Assembly: GCA_014379925.1 (NCBI GenBank)
Contig: JACMKY010000571.1
Span: 1-22,409 of the forward strand
Source: Cytophagales bacterium
Lineage (GTDB): Bacteria > Bacteroidota > Bacteroidia > Cytophagales > ES-bin-26
Length of the DNA stretch: 22,409 nt
Direction of reading: 5' to 3'
Below are positions 13,960 through 22,367 of this stretch, one piece after another; positions within the stretch are counted from its first letter, which is position 1, and each line of letters begins with the position of its first letter. A model generated the notes under the pieces. It searched no databases, was not told where the DNA came from, and saw only the letters and a program-made list of their open reading frames with translations. The translations under genes were made by a program, and so were the position numbers.

Positions 13960-15285
13960 ATGAAGAAATACCTCTACCCCTCCCTCCTGGTCCTGTTCGT
14001 TGCGCTGGTCGGCCTGATTGTGGTTTTCGGCAAGCGTAAAGTTGCCCTTCCCTTCAAGGAGCGCAACCAGGCCATCTCCCCGGCGAGCGAATGGCTGAAC
14101 GCCAAAGCCGCCATTGAAGGGCTCTTGTCCCGAATCCGGACCAATCCGGGCGACAACAAAGCCAAGTTGAACCTGGCGCTGGCCTACGTCCAGGAAGGCC
14201 GCGTGACGGGGGACCACGCGCATTACGACCCCGCCGCGCTGAAGTTACTCAACGAAGTACTGCGCAAAGAGCCGGACAATTTTGAGGCCCTGTGCGCGAA
14301 ATCCGTCGTCTACTTGTCCCAACACCATTTCGCGGAAGCCATTGCCACGGCCAACCAAGCCCGGCAGATCAGTGATTACAACGCCTTTGTCTACGGCCTG
14401 CTGGTAGACGGTTACGTGGAGTTGGGTGAGTATCCCAAAGCGGTGGCGATGGCCGAGAAGATGATGTCCATCCGTCCCGACATCCGTTCGTACGCCCGCG
14501 TCTCGTACCTGCGCGAAATCCACGGCGATTACCCCGGTGCCATCGAAGCCATGGACATGGCCGTAAAGGCCGGGCTGCCGGGATTGGAGCAGACCGCCTG
14601 GGTGCGAACCAAACTCGGTGAACTCTACGAACACACGGGGGCCCTGGAGAAGGCGGAGGAACAATACCACATTACCCTCTCCGAGCGGGCCAACTACGCC
14701 TACGCCCTGGCGGGATTGGGCCGGATCGAAAAAGCCCGGAAGCGCTACACGCCCGCCATCCGGTACTTTGAACAAGCCAGCAAACTGGTCGTGGATTACG
14801 CCTTCGCGGATGAAATGACGGATGCTTACCTGCTCGGCAACCAACCCGAGGCGGCGTTGGAATCGGCCCGGTCGGTGATTGAGGAATTGGGTGGCAAGGA
14901 GCACCTGGGCAGCGAGGAAGATGGCACGGGCCACTACGCCGACCGCGAACTGGCCCACGCTTATCTAAAAACCAAGGAATTGGACCTGGCCCTCAAACAC
15001 GCCCGGATTGAATACGAACGCCGTCCCCACAACATCGACGTGAACGAAACCCTCGCGTGGGTTCATTATAAGCGGGGCGAATTTACCGAGGCCGCGAAGT
15101 ACATCGACGTAGCCCGGCGCACCAAATCCCAAAACCCGGTTTTGCTGTACCGGGCGGGCCTCATTCAACTGAAAAACGGCTCAACCGACGGCGGCCTGGC
15201 CCTGCTCCGGAAAGCCCTGGCCACGAATCCCTACCTTCCCGGCACCCTGACCGGGGAAGGCAAGGCCTACCTGGCGACGAAATAG
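13960..15285 (+). CDS. Membrane-anchored tetratricopeptide repeat protein
   Basis: A 441-residue protein with an N-terminal hydrophobic anchor (YPSLLVLFVALVGLIVVFG, about 6-24) and no lipobox, so probably held in the inner membrane with the repeats in the periplasm. The rest is helical repeats of TPR type, e.g. NKAKLNLALAYVQEGRVTGD, FEALCAKSVVYLSQHHFAEA, TKLGELYEHTGALEKAEEQY, ANYAYALAGLGRIEKARKRY and ETLAWVHYKRGEFTEAAKYI. TPR arrays are protein-binding scaffolds; the partner is unknown. The ATG at 13960 gives a clean MKK signal-anchor start; the frame upstream lies in the hairpin. It lies between the secreted DUF4331 protein and the HupE-like membrane protein, 63 bases upstream of the latter, so the three are likely one operon. 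Confidence 0.87.
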   Translation: MKKYLYPSLLVLFVALVGLIVVFGKRKVALPFKERNQAISPASEWLNAKAAIEGLLSRIRTNPGDNKAKLNLALAYVQEGRVTGDHAHYDPAALKLLNEVLRKEPDNFEALCAKSVVYLSQHHFAEAIATANQARQISDYNAFVYGLLVDGYVELGEYPKAVAMAEKMMSIRPDIRSYARVSYLREIHGDYPGAIEAMDMAVKAGLPGLEQTAWVRTKLGELYEHTGALEKAEEQYHITLSERANYAYALAGLGRIEKARKRYTPAIRYFEQASKLVVDYAFADEMTDAYLLGNQPEAALESARSVIEELGGKEHLGSEEDGTGHYADRELAHAYLKTKELDLALKHARIEYERRPHNIDVNETLAWVHYKRGEFTEAAKYIDVARRTKSQNPVLLYRAGLIQLKNGSTDGGLALLRKALATNPYLPGTLTGEGKAYLATK

Positions 15286-15348
15286 GTTGGCTTGCGCCGG
15301 CCAGTTGCCGGCAGGGATGTAGGGGAAGCCGTCTGATACCAACTACCG

Positions 15349-16044
15349 ATGCGCCTGGATAGATACGAACGGACAAAGAGGAGACCGGACTGGTTTGTCG
15401 GCTTGGGATTGTCCATGGCGGGTTGCCTCATCGCCAACGTGGCCCTCTCCCATCCGCTCACCGAGGGATTGAACCGGCTCCCGACGAGCGGAGTGGCCTG
15501 GGCTTACCTTAAACTGGGCTTCATGCACATTCTGCCGCTGGGTTACGACCACGTGTTGTTCGTGTTGAGCCTGTTTTTGCTGAACCCGCGGTTGAAGTCG
15601 GTGCTCTGGCAGGCGACGGCGTTTACGGTAGCCCACTCCATTACGCTGGGGTTGGCCATGACGGGCGTCATTGACCCGCCCGCTCACTTGATCGAGCCGT
15701 TCATTGCCTTGTCGATCGCGTTCGTGGCGGCGGAGAATATTTTTACCGACGAACTGAAGTGGTGGCGCACGCTGGTCATTTTCGGCTTCGGGCTGCTCCA
15801 CGGTTGCGGCTTCGCGGGCGTGCTGGGCGAACTCGGCTTGCCAGCCAACCATTTCTTTACGGCCCTGCTTTCCTTCAACGTGGGCGTGGAGTTGGGGCAG
15901 GTCACGGTAATCCTGGCGGCTTACCTGCTGGTGGGGCGGTGGTTCGGACGGAAATCCTGGTACCGGCAACGGATTGTGTTTCCCCTGTCGGCCGTTATTG
16001 CGGTCGTGGCGCTCTACTGGACCATCGAGCGGGCCTTTTTGTGA
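15349..16044 (+). CDS. HupE/UreJ-family integral membrane protein
   Basis: A 231-residue inner-membrane protein with about six to seven hydrophobic segments. It matches the HupE/UreJ_2-like group: GFMHILPLGYDHVLFVLSLF (57-76) with H60, D67 and H68; FTVAHSITLG (92-101); and FGFGLLHGCGFAGVLGELG (145-163) with H151. Characterised HupE/UreJ proteins are nickel (or cobalt) permeases carrying an HX5DH motif; here the spacing is HX6DH. No hydrogenase or urease gene is nearby, so the substrate is open. The rather basic first 13 residues (MRLDRYERTKRRP) precede helix 1; no nearer start fits better. It follows the TPR gene by 63 bases and precedes the TonB-dependent receptor gene. Confidence 0.87.
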   Translation: MRLDRYERTKRRPDWFVGLGLSMAGCLIANVALSHPLTEGLNRLPTSGVAWAYLKLGFMHILPLGYDHVLFVLSLFLLNPRLKSVLWQATAFTVAHSITLGLAMTGVIDPPAHLIEPFIALSIAFVAAENIFTDELKWWRTLVIFGFGLLHGCGFAGVLGELGLPANHFFTALLSFNVGVELGQVTVILAAYLLVGRWFGRKSWYRQRIVFPLSAVIAVVALYWTIERAFL

Positions 16045-16119
16045 CGGACGCGGGCGGCCAGGCCGAACGATCGAAGTTGAGTCATCCCCGCTAACCCCGT
16101 TGGAAGGGTAAGGCATTCG

Positions 16120-16166
16120 AAATTTATTTCAAATATTTAAATTTATAAAAATAAAAGCATAAAATT
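16120..16166. promoter_or_regulatory. AT-rich tract upstream of the TonB receptor gene
   Basis: An almost pure A/T stretch in otherwise GC-rich DNA, including AAATTTATTTCAAATATTT. It lies 140-190 bases upstream of the receptor start and may be a promoter region or protein-binding site, suggesting the receptor can be transcribed apart from the three upstream genes. No exact -33/-7 pair was found. Confidence 0.35.
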
Positions 16167-16307
16167 CCCGGGGTCGTGCTTTGACATAATTCCCGCGTCC
16201 GAACCGCTACCCACGCCAATTCCTCAATTCGTATTCCTTCCAATCAACGGGACCGATACGATTTCCGCTTACGATCAGGGACTTTATTTAAACCAGCTTG
16301 TTTCGCA

Positions 16308-18569
16308 ATGAAAAAGATTGTACTGAGCTTCTTCCTACTGGCGTGGATGGCCGCGGGTGCCTTCGCCCAAACCGGGAATATCGTCGGAATGGTCTATGAT
16401 TCAACTTCCCGCGCTCCGCTGGCGGGAGCAACGGTGACGTTGCCGGATCAGAAGCAGGGTGCCATCACCGACGGGTTGGGGCGATATACCCTGTCCAACC
16501 TCCCAACGGGCACGGTTACGCTGCGGGTCAGCTACGTGGGCTACCAAGCCACCACCACCACGCGGGAAGTGAAAGCCAGTGAAACGGCAGAAGCGGACTT
16601 CTACCTCTCCCGCAGTACGTTGAACCTCAACGAGGTTACCATCGCTTCGGGACGCGACCCCAGCCGCGCGGACCTCATCAACCAGATCGACCGGCAGTTG
16701 CGGCCCGTCAACTCCGCCCAGGATTTGCTGACGCTGGTGCCGGGCCTGTTCATTGCCCAGCACGCGGGAGGCGGCAAGGCCGAACAGATTTTTATCCGGG
16801 GATTTGACGTGGATCACGGCACCGACTTCCAGATTTCGGTGGATGGTTTGCCGGTCAACATGGTCTCGCACGCGCACGGGCAGGGTTACGCCGATTTCCA
16901 CTTCGTGATTCCCGAAACGGTGGATGCGTTGCGGGTGTACAAAGGGCCGTACAACGTTCAGTTCGGCGATTTCGCTACCTCGGGCGCGGGGGCATTCACG
17001 ACCCGAAATTTCCTGGAAAAAAATGAGATCAAGGTAGAAGCCGGGCAATTCGATACCTACCGGGCCCTGGCCACGGTGAACCTGCTGGGAGGCAGCCAGC
17101 CCCGGTTGTCGAAACGGCAGGAGAATGCGTACGTGGCCGCCGAGTACGTATTCACCAACGCGTATTTCGACCGTCCGCAAAAATTCAATCGCTACAACCT
17201 TTTCGGAAAGTACCACGGACTGCTGACGGAACGCACTTCGTTGACGGTGAGCGGTTCTACCTTCAACGCCATCTGGGACGCATCGGGTCAGATTCCCCAG
17301 CGGTCCATCGACGACGGAACCATTTCCCGCTTCGGCAGCATCGACGATTCCGAGGGTGGCAATACATCCCGCTCCAACGCCAACCTGATCCTGACGACGG
17401 GTGTGGGACGGAAAACGATTTTCAAGAACCAACTTTACTACGTTAACTACAAATTCAGCCTGTACTCCAACTTCACTTTTTTCCTGGAAGATCAGGAGAA
17501 CGGGGATGAAATTAACCAGGTGGACGACCGGAACATCTACGGCTACCAGGGCACGCTGGAACATGAGGGCCGCCTGGGAGACAAACCGCTCCGGACCACG
17601 GTGGGCGTTGGCACCCGGATTGATGACGCGGACATTACCCTGCGGCGCGCCGTAAGGCGCAACCTGCTCGACACGCTCGTGACGGGGGCGCTTTACCAAC
17701 AGAATGCCAGTGCGTACCTGGACGAAAAGCTGGAATTGACCAACCGCCTGACCCTGAACCTGGGACTGCGGGCCGACTATTTCGACTTCAAGTTTGCCAA
17801 CCGGCTGGACAATTCCCAGTCGGGGCGCGCCAACCAGTTCCGGGTGAGTCCGAAGCTGAACCTCTATTATACCCTCAGTCCTTCGGTGCAGTTGTTTGCC
17901 AAGTCGGGCATCGGTTTTCACTCCAACGATGCCCGCGCCGTGGTGGTGGGCCAGCTCGAAAACACGCTGCCCAAGGCATTCGGCAGTGAAGTGGGGGCGA
18001 CCTTCAAGGCTGGCCGGGGGGCGGTTTTCAACGTGGCGTTGTGGGGATTGGACCTGGAGAACGAACTGGTATACGTGGGGGATGCCGGGGTGACCGAATT
18101 GAGCGGGGCCACCCGCCGCTTGGGAACTGACTTCTCCGCCCGCATCCAGCTGACCCGCTTGCTGTTTGCCGACGTGGACGTAAACTGGAACCGCGGACGG
18201 CTGCGGGATGCCCCCGAAGGCGAGAACTACATCCCGCTGGCCCCGCGCTTCACCACGGTTGGCGGGGTATCCATTCAGCAACCGAACGGATTCAATGCCA
18301 GCCTGCGCTACCGCCACGTGGATTCCCGACCGGCCAACGAAACCAACAGTGTAGTTGCCAGAGGCTACTTTCTGCTCGATGCCGTGGCGCAGTACGTCCG
18401 GCCAAAGTACCGGTTTGGCCTATCGGTCGAAAACGTGCTCAACGTGGAATGGAACCAAGCCCAGTTTGATACCGAAAGCCGCCTGCGGGGCGAAGAACCG
18501 GTGTCGGAGTTGCACTTCACGCCCGGCACGCCTTTTTTCCTGAAGGGAAGCTTCAGCTTTTATTTTTAG
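16308..18569 (+). CDS. TonB-dependent receptor with carboxypeptidase-regulatory-like domain
   Basis: A 753-residue outer-membrane receptor. Signal peptide 1-20 (KKIVLSFFLLAWMAAGAFA, cut before Q21). A CarboxypepD-regulatory-like Ig fold at about 22-105 (GNIVGMVYDSTSRAPLAGAT, DGLGRYTLSNLPTG, RVSYVGYQ). The plug domain, about 125-235, contains SAQDLLTLVPGLFIAQ, EQIFIRGFDVDHGTDFQ, DGLPVNMVSHAHGQGYADFH (H188, H190) and RVYKGPYNVQFGDF. A beta-barrel follows, ending in SFSFYF with the terminal aromatic residue used for barrel insertion. The protein takes up a ligand across the outer membrane with energy from TonB/ExbBD, which are not encoded here. The histidine-rich plug loop and the HupE-like neighbour suggest a metal or metal complex (inference). 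The 3' end overlaps the convergent MpaB-family gene by 17 bases. Confidence 0.93.
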   Translation: MKKIVLSFFLLAWMAAGAFAQTGNIVGMVYDSTSRAPLAGATVTLPDQKQGAITDGLGRYTLSNLPTGTVTLRVSYVGYQATTTTREVKASETAEADFYLSRSTLNLNEVTIASGRDPSRADLINQIDRQLRPVNSAQDLLTLVPGLFIAQHAGGGKAEQIFIRGFDVDHGTDFQISVDGLPVNMVSHAHGQGYADFHFVIPETVDALRVYKGPYNVQFGDFATSGAGAFTTRNFLEKNEIKVEAGQFDTYRALATVNLLGGSQPRLSKRQENAYVAAEYVFTNAYFDRPQKFNRYNLFGKYHGLLTERTSLTVSGSTFNAIWDASGQIPQRSIDDGTISRFGSIDDSEGGNTSRSNANLILTTGVGRKTIFKNQLYYVNYKFSLYSNFTFFLEDQENGDEINQVDDRNIYGYQGTLEHEGRLGDKPLRTTVGVGTRIDDADITLRRAVRRNLLDTLVTGALYQQNASAYLDEKLELTNRLTLNLGLRADYFDFKFANRLDNSQSGRANQFRVSPKLNLYYTLSPSVQLFAKSGIGFHSNDARAVVVGQLENTLPKAFGSEVGATFKAGRGAVFNVALWGLDLENELVYVGDAGVTELSGATRRLGTDFSARIQLTRLLFADVDVNWNRGRLRDAPEGENYIPLAPRFTTVGGVSIQQPNGFNASLRYRHVDSRPANETNSVVARGYFLLDAVAQYVRPKYRFGLSVENVLNVEWNQAQFDTESRLRGEEPVSELHFTPGTPFFLKGSFSFYF

Positions 18570-19494
18570 GGGGTTCCGTCGAACGGGGTTTCATCCGGGG
18601 CACCAGCCCCTCGGGCCCCAACGTTTCGATGGCCGGTACGCCGGACGGGTAGGAGCGGTAACGGGTATTTTCAACCAACGTCGGGTACGGTTCGAACGTC
18701 ACCCAGCGGAGCGGCCACTTGCGCAGCCACAAGGCGCTTTCAATCAGGGTCCGGAACCCCCGCCCCGGGCGTGGGTAGCCGAACGCCCGCCGCAGCGGCT
18801 CGCTGATCAGCGTTGCGAAGGCCGGCTTGACCAGTGGCCGCAACCAAACCGGAAACCAGCCTTCCACGATCCGCACCGTCGCGTCGGCCACGCGCCGGTT
18901 GCTGTCCGCGTAGCGAAAGTGCCGCGTTTCGTAGGCTTGCGCAAAAGTCACCAGGGCCTCGGGGGTTGGGGGCACGTCCCGCAGGTTCATCCGTTGACCC
19001 ACTTCCCGGAAGAAAAGAAACAACGCTCGCTCCTCGGCGGGAGTGAGCCGACGCCAGCCGTAGCGGTTAACCCAGTTAATCGGGTAGAAAATGAACGTGG
19101 AAAGTACGAACAGAAAATCCTCGTTGGGAATGGCGTAGAACCCGTGGATGCGGTTCATGTGCGCGATCGCCCGTTGTCCGGCCGGACTGTCCAGGCCGTC
19201 CTGCATGAACCGGGATATGAGCAGACTGGTGTCGTCGTAGCGCTGCTGGCCGTGGCGTTCAAACTGGCCCGTGTGCGCCAGCAGGGCCGACACCCGCGGG
19301 CTGGCGAAGGTGGCGAAGAGGGCCAGTTCCAACGCCCGGGTGATGTCGAAGGGAAATTCGTATCCCACCAGCAACTGCACCATCCGTTGGTAGTCACGTC
19401 CAGCATCGAGCCGTTGCAATTCCCGGCGAACGGCCGGCCGGCGAAAGACACCCAGTACCTTGGCGTAAACGGGCGGCGTCGTTTGGGCGATCAT
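18553..19494 (-). CDS. Oxygenase MpaB family (DUF2236) protein
   Basis: A 313-residue protein of the MpaB / latex-clearing-protein-like DUF2236 group, in which characterised members are haem-dependent oxygenases. The family core is visible as AHMNRIHGFYAIPNEDFLFV (111-130), with H112, R115, H117 and D126, followed by STFIFYPINWVNRYGWRRLTPAEERA. Earlier helices hold FATFASPRVSALLAHTGQF and RYDDTSLLI. There is no signal peptide, so it is probably cytoplasmic or membrane-peripheral. The substrate is unknown. It is convergent with the TonB-dependent receptor gene (17-base overlap of 3' ends). The ATG at 19494 gives the expected N-terminal length. Confidence 0.86.
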   Translation of the reverse strand: MIAQTTPPVYAKVLGVFRRPAVRRELQRLDAGRDYQRMVQLLVGYEFPFDITRALELALFATFASPRVSALLAHTGQFERHGQQRYDDTSLLISRFMQDGLDSPAGQRAIAHMNRIHGFYAIPNEDFLFVLSTFIFYPINWVNRYGWRRLTPAEERALFLFFREVGQRMNLRDVPPTPEALVTFAQAYETRHFRYADSNRRVADATVRIVEGWFPVWLRPLVKPAFATLISEPLRRAFGYPRPGRGFRTLIESALWLRKWPLRWVTFEPYPTLVENTRYRSYPSGVPAIETLGPEGLVPRMKPRSTEPPKNKS

Positions 19495-19832
19495 GGGTTA
19501 GATACAAAGTAAAAGGGCCATTTATCCCCCTGGGATGAACGCGTAAAAATAGCAAAAGAACGAATCAAGACGGCTTTTGGAATGAACCGATTTTTTGCGT
19601 TAGGCAGCGCCGCGCAGCCTGCCGAACTTTCCTCCCTTGGGTAGAAAGAATCAACGGGGCCGCTCTCGCAGCGTCTGCGGACGGCACCGGACCGGCAAGT
19701 TTCTTCGGAAGACTAAACATACCCTTTTACTCAAGCGCGTTAATCCAGCTCTTCAACGATTAAATGAACCGGTTCGTCGAGAAATTATTGATTTGTTAAT
19801 GCCCCCTTGTTTGAAATACAAGTTCGCCTCTC

Positions 19833-19853
19833 TAATTTAACCGCGTTAAATTA
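19833..19853. promoter_or_regulatory. Candidate operator dyad upstream of the first ScyD/ScyE-type gene
   Basis: TAATTTAAC and GTTAAATTA are perfect 9-base inverted arms separated by CGC. The dyad lies 65 bases upstream of the start codon. The second paralogue has no copy of it, so the two genes may be regulated differently. Confidence 0.45.
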
Positions 19854-19864
19854 TCTCACTCGTA

Positions 19865-19898
19865 TTTTTTACTTCATCCTTTTTTTTACTTCATCCTT
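19865..19898 (+). repeat. 17-base tandem duplication in a leader
   Basis: TTTTTTACTTCATCCTT occurs twice back to back (19865-19881, 19882-19898), ending 20 bases before the start codon of the first ScyD/ScyE-type gene. It looks like a replication-slippage product in the 5' leader. Confidence 0.6.
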
Positions 19899-19918
19899 TC
19901 ACCTAATCCTAAAAACCA

Positions 19919-20941
19919 ATGCGCACCAAATCACTCTCTCTGCTGGCCCTGCTGGTCCTGCTGCTGGCCACCAGTTGCCGCGAACTGGAACAACTGATCG
20001 ACGAAGCCGAATCGCGTCCCCTCAAACTAAAAGCCGATCCGTTCGCGGCGGGCTTAGCTAACCCGCAGGGCTTACAAATGGACCCAAAAGGGCAAATCTG
20101 GGTTACGGAGGCCGGAACGGGCAAAGACGATGGCAAAGTCTCGCTGGTCACGCCCGCGGGAAAAGTGTATCCGGCTATTGAAGGCTTTCGCTCTTTCGTC
20201 GATCCCCAGGGGGACGTTGTCGGTCTGAACCACCTGCTGCTGAAAGGCAATACGCTCTGGATTCTGCACGTGGAAGGAAACCTTTACCGAGCCGATATAT
20301 CCTCGTTTCGCCCGGGGGATGCGCCACTCCAAGCGGCGGACCTGGAGACCGAAGACATTGGCTCGTTCAGCAGGGAATATGCCTTCGAAGGGGTTGTCGA
20401 GGACCCCAATCCCTACAACCTGACGTCAGGTCCCGGTGGCGATATCTACATCGTGGACGCCTCGGCCAACGCCATCATCCGCCGAAAGGCATCGGGCGAA
20501 CTCAGTGTGTTCGCCCGGGTGCCCGGAATCGCGAATCCAACCCCGATTGGTCCGCCCGTGATTCAGGCAGTGCCCACCGGTATTGTCTTCGACGGGCACC
20601 GGTTCTTGGTAAGCACCCTGCTGGGCTTTCCCTTTCCGGCCGAAAAATCCCGGATTTACCAGTTCGACCAGGACGGCACCGCTTCCGTTTACCAGGAAGG
20701 GCTGACCAGCCTGGTAGACATCGAACTGGGATTGGACCTCCGCCCGGTGGTTCTGCAATACAGTGCGTTTACTCCCCAAGGGTTCGCCCCCAACGCCGGA
20801 CGGGTTGTTCGCTCGACCGGCCAGAAGAACACCACCCTGCTGGAAGGACTGAATTTTCCGATTGACATCGAACGAACCGGTCTGAAAACGTACTACGTAG
20901 CCAGCCGGTCGGCGGGCACCATCCAAAAGTTTGTGTACTAA
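19919..20941 (+). CDS. ScyD/ScyE-family beta-propeller lipoprotein, copy 1
   Basis: A 340-residue lipoprotein. The signal sequence MRTKSLSLLALLVLLLATSC ends in a lipobox-like ATSC, with C20 the lipidated residue. The rest resembles the ScyD/ScyE (NHL/SMP-30-like beta-propeller) family: FAAGLANPQGLQMDPKGQIW, GKVSLVTPAGKVYPAIEGF, GPGGDIYIVDASANAIIRRK, GIVFDGHRFLVSTLLGFPF, ending in GLKTYYVASRSAGTIQKFVY. ScyD and ScyE are named from the cyanobacterial scytonemin cluster, but the family is broad and no scytonemin genes are present, so the function is unknown. It is followed by a near-identical-length paralogue 213 bases downstream and by its own hairpin terminator. A 9-bp dyad and a 17-base tandem repeat lie upstream. 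Confidence 0.85.
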   Translation: MRTKSLSLLALLVLLLATSCRELEQLIDEAESRPLKLKADPFAAGLANPQGLQMDPKGQIWVTEAGTGKDDGKVSLVTPAGKVYPAIEGFRSFVDPQGDVVGLNHLLLKGNTLWILHVEGNLYRADISSFRPGDAPLQAADLETEDIGSFSREYAFEGVVEDPNPYNLTSGPGGDIYIVDASANAIIRRKASGELSVFARVPGIANPTPIGPPVIQAVPTGIVFDGHRFLVSTLLGFPFPAEKSRIYQFDQDGTASVYQEGLTSLVDIELGLDLRPVVLQYSAFTPQGFAPNAGRVVRSTGQKNTTLLEGLNFPIDIERTGLKTYYVASRSAGTIQKFVY

Positions 20942-20961
20942 AGAACCGCTTCCCAACCCTT

Positions 20962-21000
20962 AACGAAAGGAGACGCGACAATGCCGCGTCTCCTTTCGTT
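20962..21000. terminator. Terminator hairpin after paralogue 1
   Basis: Arms 20962-20977 and 20985-21000 pair perfectly over 16 bp (AACGAAAGGAGACGCG and its complement) with a 7-base loop. It starts 20 bases after the stop codon. The AGACGCG core recurs in the palindrome after paralogue 2. Confidence 0.75.
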
Positions 21001-21154
21001 GGTGGCGGGTGAGATCAATTCCAGCGCCCGGTTGGTGCCACCGGGAAATTCGGGCTCCACCCGCCGCGGCACCTCCGCAAGAAACCTCCGTGCTTATTTA
21101 AAGCCTCCTCGTTTGCAATCTGATTTCCTCCCCTAATCCTGAAAATCAAAACCT

Positions 21155-22177
21155 ATGCGCACCACATCACGCTCTCTGCTGGCCCTGCTGGCCCTCTCGG
21201 TGGCCACCAGTTGCAGCGAACTGGAACGGCTGGTTGACGAAGTCGAATCGCGCCCCCTCAAGCTGAAGGCAAGTACGTTCGCCGCGGGTCTGGCCGCTCC
21301 GGTTGGCTTGGAAGTGGATCAAAAGGGACAACTCTGGGTGACGGAAATCGGCGCGGGAAACGACGATGGGAAAGTTTCCCTCGTCACGCCCGACGGAAAA
21401 GTGCATCCGGTGATCGAGGGCTTTCGCTCCTTCACGGATCCCCAGGGGGACTTCGTCGGCCTGAACCACCTCCTGCTGCAAGGCAATACGCTTTGGATTC
21501 TGCACGCGGAAGGCAAGCTCTTCCGGGCGGACGTGTCGTCGTTCCGTCCGGGTGACGCGCCCCGGCAAGCGGATGAGCTGGCGTTTGAGGACATCGGTTC
21601 GTTCGTGAAGGCGTATGACTTCGAGGAAGATACCGAGCAATCCAACCCGTATAACCTGACGGTGGGTCCCGGCGGCGACCTCTACATCGTGGACGCCTCG
21701 GCCAACGCCATCATCCGCCGCAAGGCTTCGGGTGCGCTGGATGTATTTGCCGCCGTGCCCGGCATTTCGAATCCGACCCCGGTCGGTCCACCCACGGTCC
21801 AATCGCTTCCCACGGGCATCGTTTTCGACGGGCACCGGTTCCTGGTGAGTACCCTGCTGGGATTTCCCTTCCCGGCCGAGAAGGCCCGGATTTACCAATT
21901 TGACCTCCACGGCAACGTTTCCATCTACCAGGATGGATTAAACAGCTTGATCGACCTTGAACTGGGACCGGATCTTCGCCCGTTGGTTCTGCAATACGGC
22001 ACCTGGACCGGCGAGGGATTTGCGCTCAACTCCGGACGGGTTATCCGCTCGACCGGCCAAAAGATCACCACCTTGCTGGAAGGGTTGAATCTGCCCACTG
22101 ACATCGAAAGAAGCGGTTTGAAAACGTACTACGTGACGAGCTTGGCAGAAGGCCGGATTCAAAAACTGGTGTATTGA
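21155..22177 (+). CDS. ScyD/ScyE-family beta-propeller lipoprotein, copy 2
   Basis: Tandem paralogue of the gene at 19919, also exactly 340 residues and aligning without gaps, about three quarters identical by eye. It has the same lipoprotein signal ending in ATSC (C20). The most conserved blocks are DIYIVDASANAIIRRKASG-like (L for I in this copy) and PTGIVFDGHRFLVSTLLGFP. The most divergent part is around residues 135-165 (EDIGSFVKAYDFEEDTEQSN here) and 285-295. The leader just before the start (CCTAATCCTGAAAATCAA) resembles that of copy 1 (CCTAATCCTAAAAACCAA), so the duplication included upstream sequence. With its own leader and terminator it can be an independent unit. Function unknown. 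Confidence 0.85.
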   Translation: MRTTSRSLLALLALSVATSCSELERLVDEVESRPLKLKASTFAAGLAAPVGLEVDQKGQLWVTEIGAGNDDGKVSLVTPDGKVHPVIEGFRSFTDPQGDFVGLNHLLLQGNTLWILHAEGKLFRADVSSFRPGDAPRQADELAFEDIGSFVKAYDFEEDTEQSNPYNLTVGPGGDLYIVDASANAIIRRKASGALDVFAAVPGISNPTPVGPPTVQSLPTGIVFDGHRFLVSTLLGFPFPAEKARIYQFDLHGNVSIYQDGLNSLIDLELGPDLRPLVLQYGTWTGEGFALNSGRVIRSTGQKITTLLEGLNLPTDIERSGLKTYYVTSLAEGRIQKLVY

Positions 22178-22367
22178 GAAGCCAAGGCATTCATTTTTGG
22201 CACTTGGCGGCAATGGCCGGTAAGAAACACAAGTTGAAAAAGTAAGCCGCTGATGCACGGATTTGTGCAATGAGCAAAGGAAGTACAATCTGATTAGTCA
22301 GAATACTCCGTGTTTTCTTCCGCGTCGGCCAAGGATTCAGGCCGCGGCGCAAGCAGCCTATAACAAC

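Larger units (their letters stand above)
19495..19918. other. 424-base divergent intergenic region
   Basis: It separates the MpaB-family gene (minus) from the first ScyD/ScyE-type gene (plus) and should hold both promoters. GC content falls sharply from about 19770 on. It contains a 9-bp dyad (19833-19853), a smaller dyad CTTGT...ACAAG (19806-19822) and a perfect 17-base tandem duplication (19865-19898). TTTTACTTTGTA on the minus strand near 19503-19514 is a weak promoter-like string for the MpaB-family gene. I see no gene here. Confidence 0.5.

Noticed and set aside
16401..18317. A 638-codon minus-strand open frame inside the TonB receptor gene
   Set aside because: Antisense shadow; the plus-strand receptor is complete with signal peptide, plug and terminal aromatic residue.
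19919..22177. A scytonemin (sunscreen pigment) biosynthesis cluster
   Set aside because: Only ScyD/ScyE-like propeller proteins are present; no ScyA, ScyB or ScyC-type enzymes are seen.
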